Shown: in pieces, positions 35,203-44,554 of the stretch
Layout: the number at the start of each line of letters is the position of its first letter
Numbering within the stretch: position 1 is the stretch's first letter
Assembly: GCF_002803095.1 (NCBI RefSeq)
Contig: NZ_PGLR01000013.1
Coordinates: forward strand, 62,001 to 126,000
Reading direction: 5' to 3'
From: Pseudomonas sp. ZH-FAD
GTDB taxonomy: Bacteria; Pseudomonadota; Gammaproteobacteria; Pseudomonadales; Pseudomonadaceae
Length of the DNA: 64,000 nt
The notes under the pieces: model-generated
The model's database searches: none
What the model was told of the DNA's origin: nothing
What the model saw: only the letters and a program-made list of their open reading frames with translations
Translations under genes and position numbers: made by a program

Positions 35203-36589
35203 AGCCCTGGCGCTGTTCTGCGCCGCGCTGCTGCTGGCCGGCTGCGCCGGCTTCAGCCAGGACGGCGGCTTCGACCCGGTGCAGCAAAGCGCCGAGCGCC
35301 AGCTGGACAAGCAACTGCTGTGGGCCCGCGACGAGGCCGGGCGCAGCCAGATCGAGGCACGCGTCGCCGAGCTGTTGGCCGACCCCCTCAGCCTGGACGC
35401 CGCGGTGCAGCTGGCCCTGCTCAACAACCGCGGCCTGCAGGCGTCCTTCGACGAGTTGGGCATCGGCGAGGCCGAGCGCGTGCAGGCCGGGCGCCTGCCC
35501 AATCCCGGCTTCTCCTACGGCCGTCTGGAGAAGGGCAGCGAGGTCGAATACGAGCGCGGCCTGCACCTGAATCTGGCGCGGCTGATCGCCCTGCCGCTGA
35601 CCTCGCGCCTGGAAGGCCGGCGCTTCGAGCAGCGGCAACGGCAGACCAGCCTGGCCGTGTTCGAGCTGGCCAGCGAGACGCGCAAGGCCTGGTACCAGGC
35701 GGTCGCTGCCGAGGAGAGCCTGGTCTACGCGCGGCAGGTGCTGGACGCCGCCGAAGCCGGCGCCGAGCTGGCCCGGCGCCTGGCCGCGGTGGGTAACTTC
35801 AGCAAGCTGCAGCAGGCCGAGCAGCAGAACTTCTACGCCGAGGCCGGTATCGGCCTGATCCAGGCCGAACAGGCGCGGGTGCACAGCCGCGAACAGCTGA
35901 CCCGCCTGCTCGGCCTGTGGGGCGAGCAACTCGACTACCGTCTGCCCGAACGCCTGCCGGCGTTGCCAAAAACCGCGGACCAGTTGCCGGACGTGGAGCG
36001 CCTGGCCATGAACCAGCGGCAGGACATCCAGGCCGTGCGCCTGGATGCCGAGCGTCTGGCGCAGAACCTCGGCCTGACCCGCACCACGCGCTTCATCAAC
36101 GTGCTGGAGCTGGGCGTGGTCAACAACCGCTCCAACGAGGAGCCGACCCAGCGCGGCTACGAGATCAGCGTCGAGCTGCCACTATTCGACTGGAGTGGGG
36201 CCAAGGTGGCGCGGGCCGAGGCGCAGTATCGTCAGGCGCTCAACCGCGCCGCCGAGACGGCGATTAACGCCCGCTCGCAGGTGCGCGAGGCCTATCACGC
36301 CTACCGCAACGCCTTCGAGCTGGCGCAGCACTACCGCACCGAGGTGCTGCCGCTGCGCCAGCGCATCGCCGAGGAAAACCTGCTGCGCTACAACGGCATG
36401 TTCATCAGCACCTTCGACCTGCTCGCCGACGCGCGCCGCCAGGTGCAGGCGGTGGACGGCTACCTGCAGGCGCAGCGCGCCTTCTGGCTGGCGCGCGCCG
36501 ACCTCGACATGGCCCTGTTGGGCGCCCCCAATCCCTCGCTCGGCGCGGCGCCTGCCGCTGCTGCCGAGCCGGCCGCCGCCGGCCACTGA
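35186..36589 (+). CDS. TolC family outer-membrane lipoprotein
   Basis: 467 aa. The signal ends in a lipobox (LLLAGC), followed by long coiled-coil TolC repeats (QLALLNNRGLQASFDELGIGEAERVQAG and AETAINARSQVREAYHAYRNAFE) and an Ala/Pro-rich tail. ATG 35186 follows GGGAGG 5 bp upstream; the GTG at 35180 is less good. It is placed between copper proteins, so it is probably the outer-membrane channel of a copper or silver export path. However, no CusA/CusB partner genes follow. Confidence 0.85.
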   Translation: MLITIKALALFCAALLLAGCAGFSQDGGFDPVQQSAERQLDKQLLWARDEAGRSQIEARVAELLADPLSLDAAVQLALLNNRGLQASFDELGIGEAERVQAGRLPNPGFSYGRLEKGSEVEYERGLHLNLARLIALPLTSRLEGRRFEQRQRQTSLAVFELASETRKAWYQAVAAEESLVYARQVLDAAEAGAELARRLAAVGNFSKLQQAEQQNFYAEAGIGLIQAEQARVHSREQLTRLLGLWGEQLDYRLPERLPALPKTADQLPDVERLAMNQRQDIQAVRLDAERLAQNLGLTRTTRFINVLELGVVNNRSNEEPTQRGYEISVELPLFDWSGAKVARAEAQYRQALNRAAETAINARSQVREAYHAYRNAFELAQHYRTEVLPLRQRIAEENLLRYNGMFISTFDLLADARRQVQAVDGYLQAQRAFWLARADLDMALLGAPNPSLGAAPAAAAEPAAAGH

Positions 36590-36605
36590 ACAAGGAATTT
36601 CCCAG

Positions 36606-38018
36606 ATGGTTTCACGACGCGATTTCTTTCTCGGGGCCAGCGCCATCGGCGCTGCGGTGGCCACTTCGGCGGTCAGCCGGGTGGCCATGGCGGCCCTGCC
36701 CGAACCGGTGCAGCAGGCCAGCGCCGACACCCAACCGCCGCTGCAGCCGAACAGCGGGCGGCCCTACAACCCGGTGGTCACCCTCAACGGCTGGACCCTG
36801 CCGTGGCGGATGAACAACGGGGTCAAGGAGTTCCACCTGGTCGCCGAGCCGGTGGTGCGTGAGCTGGCGCCCGGCTACAAGGCCCACCTGTGGGGTTACA
36901 ACGGCCAGTCGCCGGGGCCGACCATCGAGGTGGTGGAGGGCGACCGGGTGCGCATCTTCGTCACCAACAAGCTGCCCGAGCACACCAGCATCCACTGGCA
37001 CGGTCAGCGTCTGCCCAACGGCATGGACGGTGTCGCGGGCCTGACCCAGCCGGCGATCCCGGTGGGCAAGACCTTCGTCTACGAGTTCGTCGCCCGCCGT
37101 CCCGGCACCTTCATGTACCACCCGCACGCCGACGAGATGGTGCAGATGGCCATGGGCATGATGGGCTTCTGGGTCACCCACCCCAGAGAGCATCACCCGC
37201 TGATCAGCGAGGTTGATCGCGACTACTGCTTGCTGCTCAGCGCCTACGACATCGAGCCGGGTGCCTACACGCCGAAGATCATGCAGATGCTCGACTTCAA
37301 CCTGTGGACCTTCAACAGCCGGGTGTTTCCCGGTATCGACCCGCTGGTGGCGCGCCAGGGCGAGCGGGTGCGCCTGCGTGTCGGCAACCTGACCATGACC
37401 AACCACCCGATTCACCTGCACGGTCACGAGTTCGAGGTCACCGGCACCGACGGCGGGCCGACCCCGGTCGGCTCGCGCTGGCCGGAGGTGACTGCCGACG
37501 TGGCGGTGGGGCAGATGCGCCAACTGGAGTTCATCGCCGACGAGGAGGGCGACTGGGCGCTGCACTGCCACAAGAGCCACCACACCATGAACGCCATGGG
37601 CCACGACGTGCCGACCCTGGTCGGCGTCGATCACCGCGACATGACCCGCAAGATCGCCAAACTGGTGCCGGACTACATGGTGATGGGCGAGCGCGGCATG
37701 GCCGACATGGCGGAGATGCAGATGCCGCTACCCGACAACACCGTGCCGATGATGACCGGCGACGGCCCGTTCGGCTCGGTGGAGATGGGCGGCATGTTCA
37801 CCATGCTCAAGGTGCGCAAGGAGCAGGCCGCCGGCGACTACCGCGACCCGGGCTGGTTCGAGCACCCAGCCGGCACGGTGGCCCATGAGTGGAAGGGCGC
37901 ACTGGCCAACCCGAGCCGCTCGCACGACGGCGGCGGCCAGTCGATGCCGCTCAAGCAGCCGCTCGAGGCGCCGGTGGAAGTGCAGGTACGCAAGCCCGGC
38001 GGTCATGCCGGGCATTAA
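36606..38018 (+). CDS. Multicopper oxidase, exported (Tat)
   Basis: 470 aa. A twin-arginine signal (SRRDFFLGASAIG) is followed by cupredoxin domains. All four copper motifs are present: HWHG, HPHAD, HPIHLHG and the HCHKSHHTM type-1/trinuclear site. After it come a Met-rich region (MADMAEMQMPLPDNTVPMM, about residues 360-385) and a C-terminal tail ending GGHAGH. Such enzymes oxidise Cu(I) to Cu(II) in the periplasm. ATG 36606 follows AAGGAA. It is third in the copper operon. Confidence 0.92.
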   Translation: MVSRRDFFLGASAIGAAVATSAVSRVAMAALPEPVQQASADTQPPLQPNSGRPYNPVVTLNGWTLPWRMNNGVKEFHLVAEPVVRELAPGYKAHLWGYNGQSPGPTIEVVEGDRVRIFVTNKLPEHTSIHWHGQRLPNGMDGVAGLTQPAIPVGKTFVYEFVARRPGTFMYHPHADEMVQMAMGMMGFWVTHPREHHPLISEVDRDYCLLLSAYDIEPGAYTPKIMQMLDFNLWTFNSRVFPGIDPLVARQGERVRLRVGNLTMTNHPIHLHGHEFEVTGTDGGPTPVGSRWPEVTADVAVGQMRQLEFIADEEGDWALHCHKSHHTMNAMGHDVPTLVGVDHRDMTRKIAKLVPDYMVMGERGMADMAEMQMPLPDNTVPMMTGDGPFGSVEMGGMFTMLKVRKEQAAGDYRDPGWFEHPAGTVAHEWKGALANPSRSHDGGGQSMPLKQPLEAPVEVQVRKPGGHAGH

Positions 38019-38069
38019 CGGGACGGGCTGCCACGCGGCCCGGTCCCCACAGCAAGCGAGGATTCACCG

Positions 38070-38564
38070 ATGAAAACAGCACAGTTACTGGTTCTGACCC
38101 TGATCGGGCTGCTCGGCAGCCCGGCAGCGCTGGCCCACAGCGAGACGCACAAGGGGCATCAGGCCGCCGCAACGATCAAGGAGCAAAAGCCCTGGGGTAT
38201 CGCCGGCGACGCCAGCGAAGTCGACCGCACCATCGAGATCCGCATGACTGATCAGATGCGTTTCACTCCGGATCGGCTGCAGGTCTGGCAGGGCGAGACC
38301 ATTCGTTTCGTTCACCGCAACGACGGCAAGATCCTCCACGAGTTCGTCATCGGTACCCGCGAAACCCTGGATGAACATGCCGAGGCAATGCTGCGTTTTC
38401 CCGGCATGGAACACGACGAGCCCTATATGGCTCACGTTGCGCCGGGGCAGAGCGGCGAGATGATCTGGACCTTCAACCGCGCCGGCGAATTCGATTTCGC
38501 CTGCCTGATCGCCGGCCACTACCAGGCCGGCATGGTCGGTACCATCCAGGTGCTGGCCGACTGA
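38070..38564 (+). CDS. Cupredoxin domain copper-binding protein
   Basis: 164 aa. It has a signal peptide (to AALA), then a cupredoxin fold with a type-1-like site: His in KILHEFVIG, then Cys/His/Met in FACLIAGHYQAGM. A His-rich N-terminal stretch (HSETHKGHQ) follows the signal. It probably ferries copper in the periplasm for the multicopper oxidase or stores it. It lies 51 bp after the oxidase and 19 bp before the CusF-like gene. Confidence 0.88.
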   Translation: MKTAQLLVLTLIGLLGSPAALAHSETHKGHQAAATIKEQKPWGIAGDASEVDRTIEIRMTDQMRFTPDRLQVWQGETIRFVHRNDGKILHEFVIGTRETLDEHAEAMLRFPGMEHDEPYMAHVAPGQSGEMIWTFNRAGEFDFACLIAGHYQAGMVGTIQVLAD

Positions 38565-38583
38565 CCTACGAGAGGAAACACGC

Positions 38584-38877
38584 ATGAAAAAACCATTGCT
38601 AATCGCGGCGCTGGCCGCCCTGTTCAGTCTGCCGTTGCAGGCCGCCGACCCCGCACCGCTGAGCCAGGGCGAGGTGCGCAAGGTGGACGCCGCCGCGCAG
38701 AAGATCACCCTGCGTCACGGCCCCATCGCCAGCATTGGCATGCCGCCGATGACCATGGTCTTCGAGGTTGAGAACGTGGAACTGCTGGAAGGGGTTTCAG
38801 CGGGAGAGAAGGTGAAGTTTCAAGTGCAGCAGCAGGGTAACCGTTACATCGTTACCGAACTGCAGGTAGTGGAGTAG
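38584..38877 (+). CDS. CusF-like periplasmic copper/silver chaperone
   Basis: 97 aa. A signal peptide (to LPLQAA) precedes a small OB-fold. The metal site is visible as RHGPIASIGMPPMTM: one His and two Met as in CusF. The Trp that caps the metal in E. coli CusF is replaced by Met, a variant common in Pseudomonas. It is last in the copper operon. CusF normally hands metal to a CusBA pump, which is absent here. Confidence 0.88.
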   Translation: MKKPLLIAALAALFSLPLQAADPAPLSQGEVRKVDAAAQKITLRHGPIASIGMPPMTMVFEVENVELLEGVSAGEKVKFQVQQQGNRYIVTELQVVE

Positions 38878-38884
38878 CCAGCAG

Positions 38885-38915
38885 AGCCGGCCCAGGCATT
38901 GCGCCTGGGCTGGCG
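38885..38915. terminator. Possible stem-loop between copper operon and HU gene
   Basis: An inverted repeat with GCCCAGGC and GCCTGGGC arms lies around a short loop, between the convergent CusF-like and HU genes. There is no T-tract, so terminator function is tentative. Confidence 0.4.
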
Positions 38916-38920
38916 AACAC

Positions 38921-39199
38921 TCAGTTCAGGCCGTCGGTCAGGGCCTTGGCAGGTACCAGCTTGACCACTTTCTTGGCAGCGATTTCGATGCTCTTGCCGG
39001 TCTGCGGGTTGCGGCCGGTGCGCGCTGGGCGCTCGCTCACCTTCAGTTTGCCGATGCCTGGCAGGGTGATCTCACCGTCGTTTTCCAGTGCGTCGCCGAC
39101 AATTTCACCCAGCTGATCGATCAGGGTGCGAACAGTGGCTTTGGGCAGGGATACGGCCTCGGCCAGGTCGCTGATCAGTTGGTCTTTGGTGATTGCCAT
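38921..39199 (-). CDS. HU family DNA-binding protein
   Basis: 92 aa. It carries the HU/IHF fold with the DNA-binding arm motif GRNPQTGKSIEIAAKKVVKL and the N-terminal MAITKDQLISDLAEAVSLPKATV. HU bends and compacts DNA. The ATG at 39199 has GGAGTT upstream. It is not beside lon, so it is probably one of the HU paralogues rather than the lon-linked hupB. The sequence is typical and complete. Confidence 0.93.
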   Translation of the reverse strand: MAITKDQLISDLAEAVSLPKATVRTLIDQLGEIVGDALENDGEITLPGIGKLKVSERPARTGRNPQTGKSIEIAAKKVVKLVPAKALTDGLN

Positions 39200-39336
39200 G
39201 ATGTAACTCCGTTTGCAAGTGAGAGGTTCGCTGCTGCCGATATGGATCTGTGCAGTCGAAAACGTGGGAACGCTAACATAAAACAGATGATTCGGCAGCG
39301 CTGCAACGGGCACTGCCAATAGGGCTTAGTGTCGCA

Positions 39337-40929
39337 TCAGTCCCGGTGGTTCCAGCGTGTAAGCAAAAAACGCAGCCGACCGCTGATGCCGGGTTCGCTG
39401 GCGCTATCAAATGGCACCTCGATCTCCAGGCTGCCATCCCTCTGGAGGTTGCCATCGAGTTTACGGTCGGCGCTGTGCACCCCCTGATTCTGCCAGGCGT
39501 GGCTCACCTGCCAGCTACTGTCAGTACTGGGCGGGGTTATTTCCAGCACCAGGCTGTTGCGGAACAGGTAGCTGCCCTCGAAATGCTGGTTGACCCATAG
39601 CTTGCGTTCCACCTCGTAGTCCGGCACCCGCACGTTAAAGGTCAAGGTATAGGCCAGTCCCTTGCGCCTGCTGTTCACGCGCGCCCGATCAGCCAGAAAC
39701 AGGCTGCCAAGGAATAGCTTGCCGTTCTCTTGCGGTGCCTTGAGCCAGTGCTGATGGGCGAGACAGGCCACCGAATCCTCTTCGGCGGTACGCCGGCTCA
39801 GGTACCAGAGTTTGCCGCGGGGGGCTGCGAGCACTTCGAACTGGTACAGGGCGTTGATAGTTTGTCCCTGGCTCTCAGACTTGCGCAGCTCCTTGGGCAG
39901 GGTGATGGCGTCGACTTCAGCCCAGATGTCCACACGCACGTCGCCGAACAGAAAGCGCGTGAGATTCTGGTAAGCCTCCTCGCTATTGACGATGCCGAAG
40001 TAGCCGGAATGTGCTCGATAGGTAAAGGCCTTGGCGCAGGGCGCTGTCGGTTTGCCACGCGCGTCCAGGCCGCAGAGGGTCGCGTTGTCGATGCGCACCA
40101 GGCCGTCGCTGCCATGTCCGGCGAAGGTACGCGACAGGCCCAGGCCCGCTTCGTAGTCCATGCGATTGGTGCCAACCATGCAGAAGAAGCGTTTGGATGC
40201 AAAGCGTGCCTCGGGCAACCAGTCGACACGCTCGGTGAGCTTGTAGGCAGCTTCCAGATCCAGAAAGGTCGCCAGGCGCTGGCGGTTGAAATTGCTGATA
40301 TCGCTCAGGCTCAGCCAGCTCGGCGGGTTGATGCCGAGCAGATCGATGCCGTTGTGCGGGGTAGCGTAGGTGAACACCTTGTCCACCAGCTGAGCCGCGC
40401 CGCCCGGATCCAGCCTGGAATTTTGCAGCAGGCCGCGGCAGACCAGGCCACCCATCGAATGGGCCACCAAGTAGCAGCGAAAGTCGGTCTTGGTAATGCC
40501 GTTCTTCGGGTTGGCGCACACCAGCTCGCGCACCTTGAGTATCAGCTCACCAAGTTTGCTGGCGAATACCTCCAGGCTCGGTGTGCTGCCGATACCCAGC
40601 AGCCGTGAGGCCTCGTCGTAGTAGCGATAGATGATGATCGAACGGCTGCCCAGGCGATTGTCGGTGTTGGCGGCCCATTCCGGGTCGAGAATGTCGTAGC
40701 CGTCTTCGTATACGTCCTGATAGTCGAATTCCGAAGCCAGGCGGATCACTGGCGACTCGAAGACGAATTTGCGTGGTTGGCGGGTCTTTTCCGCTACCGC
40801 GCGGTAGACGGTAGAACCAAGGTTGAAACCGCAGAACGGGTCGGCGCTGGTCTGATCGATCTCCCCCGGGGTCATGGCGTAGCCACGCACGTAGATGATC
40901 GGATGGAAGGGGCTATGCGAATTGGCCAT
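39337..40929 (-). CDS. Alpha/beta hydrolase, lipase/PGAP1-like
   Basis: 530 aa. It begins MANSHSPFHPIIYVRGYAM, without a signal peptide. The nucleophile elbow YLVAHSMGGLVCRGLLQ is near residue 150, followed by ATPHNGID. The C-terminal 200 residues (from about 330) form a second beta-rich domain with repeated phrases such as YQFEVLAAPRGKLWYLS. The elbow is GPI-inositol-deacylase/lipase-like. The domain after it is unusual and I do not recognise it. It stands alone on the minus strand. Confidence 0.78.
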   Translation of the reverse strand: MANSHSPFHPIIYVRGYAMTPGEIDQTSADPFCGFNLGSTVYRAVAEKTRQPRKFVFESPVIRLASEFDYQDVYEDGYDILDPEWAANTDNRLGSRSIIIYRYYDEASRLLGIGSTPSLEVFASKLGELILKVRELVCANPKNGITKTDFRCYLVAHSMGGLVCRGLLQNSRLDPGGAAQLVDKVFTYATPHNGIDLLGINPPSWLSLSDISNFNRQRLATFLDLEAAYKLTERVDWLPEARFASKRFFCMVGTNRMDYEAGLGLSRTFAGHGSDGLVRIDNATLCGLDARGKPTAPCAKAFTYRAHSGYFGIVNSEEAYQNLTRFLFGDVRVDIWAEVDAITLPKELRKSESQGQTINALYQFEVLAAPRGKLWYLSRRTAEEDSVACLAHQHWLKAPQENGKLFLGSLFLADRARVNSRRKGLAYTLTFNVRVPDYEVERKLWVNQHFEGSYLFRNSLVLEITPPSTDSSWQVSHAWQNQGVHSADRKLDGNLQRDGSLEIEVPFDSASEPGISGRLRFLLTRWNHRD

Positions 40930-41125
40930 GGTTGCTCCTGAGGTGGCGTGCGCGTGCCTCGGGAATGCTCATCATGGCCGAACTGCGGGATGCGACGAGT
41001 GGCGCGGGTAATAGTGGAGAAGGTTAGCTCAGCGCCAGAGGTTTTCCGGATTTTCGCACGGCCAGACGGCGACTTGGCAAGGCTCGACTAAGCTACTGAT
41101 ACTTGCCTAATGCTGGAGTGCCGTC

Positions 41126-42760
41126 ATGTTGCGCGCATTTGCCGATCTGGGGTTCCGTTGGAAGATTGCCCTGCCCATTCTGTTGCTGGCCGCCTTGCTG
41201 GTAGCGATGGGAACCTTGGGTGTGCGCGGTATCACTCAGGTCGCCGAATCCAGTACCACGCTGACCAATCGCCATCTGCCGGCCATCAGCCTGCTGCTCA
41301 ACGCCGACCGCGATCTTTACCAGGCCTTCGTCTCTGAGCGCAGCCTGCTTGATGAGGGGGCCGAGGATCACGTCGCCGCGCTCAAGAAAACTCACGCCGA
41401 GAACCTGCAGCAGGCCTACGACCGTGTGCACAAGTTCGCCGACATGCAGCCCGGCAGCGAGGCGCTGGCGCTGGTGGCCGAGTTCGATCGTGGCTTCGAG
41501 CGCTGGAAGGCCACCTCGCAGCGAGTGCTGGAGCTGGCCTCCAGTGATCCGGAAGGCGCCAGTCGGCTTAGCTTTGGCGACAGCGAGGCGCAGTTCGAAG
41601 AGGCGCGCACAGCCATCGACAAACTCGGTGAGTTGGAAGACAACGCCGCCAATGCCGTTGGCACTGGTGCCATTACCCGCGGCGAAGCGCTGGTCTGGCA
41701 GCAGGGTCTGATCATCGCCATAGGCCTGTTGGTGTGCCTGATTCTGGTGGTGGGCTTCCCGCTGTTGGTGACCCGTCCGCTGCATAACCTGCTTTATCGG
41801 ATTGAGCAGATCGCTGACGGTGATGGCGACCTGCGGGTGCGCCTGGACGTGCTCTCCAGGGACGAACTGGGCAAGCTCAGCCATGCCTTTAACCGCTTTC
41901 TCGACAAACTGCAGCCGTTGATCAAGGAAGTCGGAAGGGTCACTGGTGAGGTGGCCGACTCGGCACAGAGTCTCGCAGGCATGGCGGCCGCCAATGATCG
42001 ATTGATCAGCAGCGAGCACGCGGCGGTCGATCAGGTCAGCACTGCGGCCACCGAAATGAGCGTGGCCGTGCATGAGGTGGCGCGCAATGCACAGAATGCT
42101 GCCGATGCCGCGCGCCATGCCGAGGTCCAGTCGCGAGAAGGCGCCCAGGTGGTCGGTGCGACCATTCATTCGATCCGCCAACTGGCCCAGGAAGTGGAGA
42201 GCGCATCCGACACCATCCAGACCCTGGAGCAGGAAACCGCCAACATCGGCGCGGTACTGGCGGTGATCAAGGGCATTGCCGAACAGACCAACCTGCTGGC
42301 GCTCAACGCGGCCATCGAGGCGGCGCGGGCAGGGGAGCAGGGCCGCGGTTTTGCCGTGGTCGCCGATGAGGTGCGAGCGCTGGCAGCACGTACCCAGGAG
42401 TCGACCAAGGACATCCAGCAGATGATCGAGCGTCTGCAGGCTGGTGTGCAGAATGCGGTCAAGGCCACGCATTCAGGCAGCGCACGGGCGCGGCAGAGCG
42501 TGGAGCAGGCTGCCGGTGTGGACCAGGCTTTGAGCGTGACCGGTGATTCGGTGCAGCGCATCAACGACATGGCTGCGCAGATCGCCACCGCCTGCGAGGA
42601 ACAGAGCAGCGTTACCGAGGAAATCGCACGCAACATCAGCGACATTCGCGACCTCTCCAACGAAGCGGCGCAGACCTCGGAGCAAAGCACTCAGGCCAGC
42701 CAGCGCCTCTCCGAACTGTCTACCGGTCTGGCTCAGCTGGTAGGGCGTTTTCGCGTGTAG
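41126..42760 (+). CDS. Methyl-accepting chemotaxis protein
   Basis: 544 aa. The first membrane helix (about 13-35) is followed by a periplasmic four-helix-bundle-type domain to about 185, then a second helix (191-213) and HAMP. The methyl-accepting signal domain has the highly conserved hairpin tip [23 protein letters not shown] 41126 follows GGAG. It lacks the C-terminal pentapeptide tether and ends in [18 protein letters not shown]. Ligand unknown. Confidence 0.93.
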   Translation: MLRAFADLGFRWKIALPILLLAALLVAMGTLGVRGITQVAESSTTLTNRHLPAISLLLNADRDLYQAFVSERSLLDEGAEDHVAALKKTHAENLQQAYDRVHKFADMQPGSEALALVAEFDRGFERWKATSQRVLELASSDPEGASRLSFGDSEAQFEEARTAIDKLGELEDNAANAVGTGAITRGEALVWQQGLIIAIGLLVCLILVVGFPLLVTRPLHNLLYRIEQIADGDGDLRVRLDVLSRDELGKLSHAFNRFLDKLQPLIKEVGRVTGEVADSAQSLAGMAAANDRLISSEHAAVDQVSTAATEMSVAVHEVARNAQNAADAARHAEVQSREGAQVVGATIHSIRQLAQEVESASDTIQTLEQETANIGAVLAVIKGIAEQTNLLALNAAIEAARAGEQGRGFAVVADEVRALAARTQESTKDIQQMIERLQAGVQNAVKATHSGSARARQSVEQAAGVDQALSVTGDSVQRINDMAAQIATACEEQSSVTEEIARNISDIRDLSNEAAQTSEQSTQASQRLSELSTGLAQLVGRFRV

Positions 42761-42794
42761 AAAACCGCTTGGCACATCTAAGTGATTGAAGCGG

Positions 42795-42822
42795 TTGTAA
42801 CTTTGCATTTACTCGTTACAAT
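42795..42822 (+). promoter_or_regulatory. Sigma-70 promoter of the SRP RNA gene
   Basis: TTGTAA and TACAAT are separated by 16 bp. The predicted start lies some 25 bp before the mature RNA 5' end, which would fit a 5' leader removed by processing, as in the E. coli 4.5S RNA precursor. Confidence 0.6.
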
Positions 42823-42855
42823 GGCGCGGCCCGTCGCAATGGCGGGCAGCGTTAT

Positions 42856-42966
42856 GGTGGCCCTGCCGGTCCCCTCGCAACGATTACCCGTCAACCTGGT
42901 CAGGCCCGGAAGGGAGCAGCCACAGCGGGAACATTGTGTGCCGGGGTGTGGCTGGTGGGGTCCACC
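42856..42966 (+). ncRNA. ffs: Signal recognition particle RNA, small bacterial type (4.5S)
   Basis: About 111 nt. The universally conserved domain IV sequence GTCAGGCCCGGAAGGGAGCA (GGAA tetraloop and symmetric loop) is present. The ends pair as GGTGG with CCACC, and the interior (TGCCGGTCCCCTCGCAACG with CGGGGTGTGGCTGGTGGGG) folds into the long hairpin. It binds Ffh and targets nascent membrane proteins. It is often placed next to dnaX in bacteria; here a 14-kb catabolic block lies between. Confidence 0.96.
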
Positions 42967-43124
42967 TCCAGTCTCGATATTCCCTGATTTCAGCAAGCGT
43001 CTCGCGTTGATCGCGCGTGACGAGCTCTCTCTATTTGTCCTGCACTCAAGTTCTCTGGCCACTCTGTATCAGCCGAGAGCTCAGCCATGAACGAGTGATC
43101 GCCTGCTATGGAAAGTCCACCATA

Positions 43125-43151
43125 AAAAAGCCGCCAGTCGTGGTGGCGGCT
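43125..43151 (-). terminator. Rho-independent terminator of the catabolic operon
   Basis: On the minus strand a 7-bp stem (GCCGCCA/TGGCGGC, loop of seven) is followed by TTTTTT. It lies 30 bp past the DUF1329 stop and closes the operon. Confidence 0.88.
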
Positions 43152-43180
43152 TGTGTTATGCGGTGGGCGACGGATGGCGC

Positions 43181-44539
43181 TCAGCGTACGCCTGAGTTGC
43201 GCAGGGCGGCCGGGGTATAGTCGGCCGCGAGTGGCTTGGTGCCGAACTCGACGCCCTGACTTTCCTCGTTACGCAAACCGGAGGCGATGTAGCGGCCATT
43301 CAACAGGTCGTGCAGCGTTTCCACGGCCAGCCAGGGCACCTGCACATCGTAGTAGGGCTGCATATGGCCTTCGCCGACGCGCCAGAGTGTGCCGCGGGCG
43401 TCGTAATGGTCGGCCAGGACGACCTGCCAGGAATCCTCGTCGATGAACAGCACGCGCTTGGCATAGATATGTCGCTCGCCGGGTTTCAGGGTGGCCTGTA
43501 CTTCCCAGACGCGATGCAGCTCGTAGCGGGTCTGGTCGGGGTTGAGGTGGCCGGCCTGGACGATATCGCCGTATTTCAGCGTGGGTGAGTCGAGCTTGAA
43601 ACTGTTGTAGGGGATGTACAGTTCGCGCTTGCCGACCAGCTTCCACTCGTAGCGATCCTGGGCGCCGTTGTACATGTCGAAGTTGTCACCGACACGTTGC
43701 CCCTCAGAGGCCGGGTAGGGGCCGTCATAGGCAACCTGGGGAGCACGTCGTACGCGCCGCTGTCCCGCATTGTAGAGCCAGGCCATGCGCGGTTCGCGTA
43801 CCTGGTTGAGGGTTTCATGCACCAGCAGCACGTTGCCCGCCAGGCGCGCGGGCGAGGTGATCTGTTCCTTGTAGTAGAACAGCACGTTGCCCGGCTCGCT
43901 CGGGTCGTAGTCCTTGAGCTGGTCGCGGTAGGCGAACTCCATCTTGAATTTCACCGGCACGAACGAGCCGTTCTTTTCTGGCGTCACCTGTACGCTGTTC
44001 CGTTTCATGCTGCCGCCGCGATAGCGGGTGAGGTGGTTCCAGACGACTTCCTGAGCGTTCTGCGGAATGGGGAACGGGTAGGCCACCTGAAAGTCGCTCA
44101 GGCCGTTGCCGCCTTCGATCATCTGGGCGTGTTCGGCATTGGCCCGCACGGCCTCGTAAACGAACTCCGGCAAGGCAACAGTTCGATGGCTGGGGTAGAT
44201 CGGTAGTCGGTAGGTGTCCGGGTAGCGTTTGAGCATGGCTAACTGGCCTGGGCTCAGCTTGTCCTGATACTGCTCGGCGTTCTGTGCCGTGATGGTGAAT
44301 AGCGGTTGTTCGCTGGCGAAGGGATCGTCGAGAAAGCCCTGTGGGCTTTTATTGCCAGTGTTCTTGGCGAGCCCACCGGTCCAGGCCGGAATGCTGCCAT
44401 CGGCGTTGCCTGCCTTCTCCGCACCCAGCGGAGTGAGGCTGCTGCCGAGCTGGGCGGCCTGATCCTGGGAGACTGCAGCCTGCACCGCGCTGGCCAGTAA
44501 CAACAGACTGAAGATAGCGTTCTGCACAAGGTGTTTCAT
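43181..44539 (-). CDS. DUF1329 domain outer-membrane-associated protein
   Basis: 452 aa. A signal peptide (to AVQA) and LolA/LppX-like beta fold follow; DUF1329 sequence includes AGNADGSIPAWTGGL near the N-terminus and YGDIVQAGHLNPDQTRYELHRVWEV. DUF1329 and DUF1302 proteins are almost always encoded together, and often with catabolic genes for hydrophobic substrates, probably in envelope transport. It lies 15 bp after the DUF1302 gene and is last in the operon. Confidence 0.9.
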   Translation of the reverse strand: MKHLVQNAIFSLLLLASAVQAAVSQDQAAQLGSSLTPLGAEKAGNADGSIPAWTGGLAKNTGNKSPQGFLDDPFASEQPLFTITAQNAEQYQDKLSPGQLAMLKRYPDTYRLPIYPSHRTVALPEFVYEAVRANAEHAQMIEGGNGLSDFQVAYPFPIPQNAQEVVWNHLTRYRGGSMKRNSVQVTPEKNGSFVPVKFKMEFAYRDQLKDYDPSEPGNVLFYYKEQITSPARLAGNVLLVHETLNQVREPRMAWLYNAGQRRVRRAPQVAYDGPYPASEGQRVGDNFDMYNGAQDRYEWKLVGKRELYIPYNSFKLDSPTLKYGDIVQAGHLNPDQTRYELHRVWEVQATLKPGERHIYAKRVLFIDEDSWQVVLADHYDARGTLWRVGEGHMQPYYDVQVPWLAVETLHDLLNGRYIASGLRNEESQGVEFGTKPLAADYTPAALRNSGVR

Positions 44540-44554
44540 GGTCCGTACTCCCGC

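Noticed and set aside
42760..42797. Inverted repeat AACCGCTT / AAGCGGTT just after the chemoreceptor gene as a terminator
   Set aside because: The loop is long and there is no T-tract; the right arm runs into the SRP RNA promoter.
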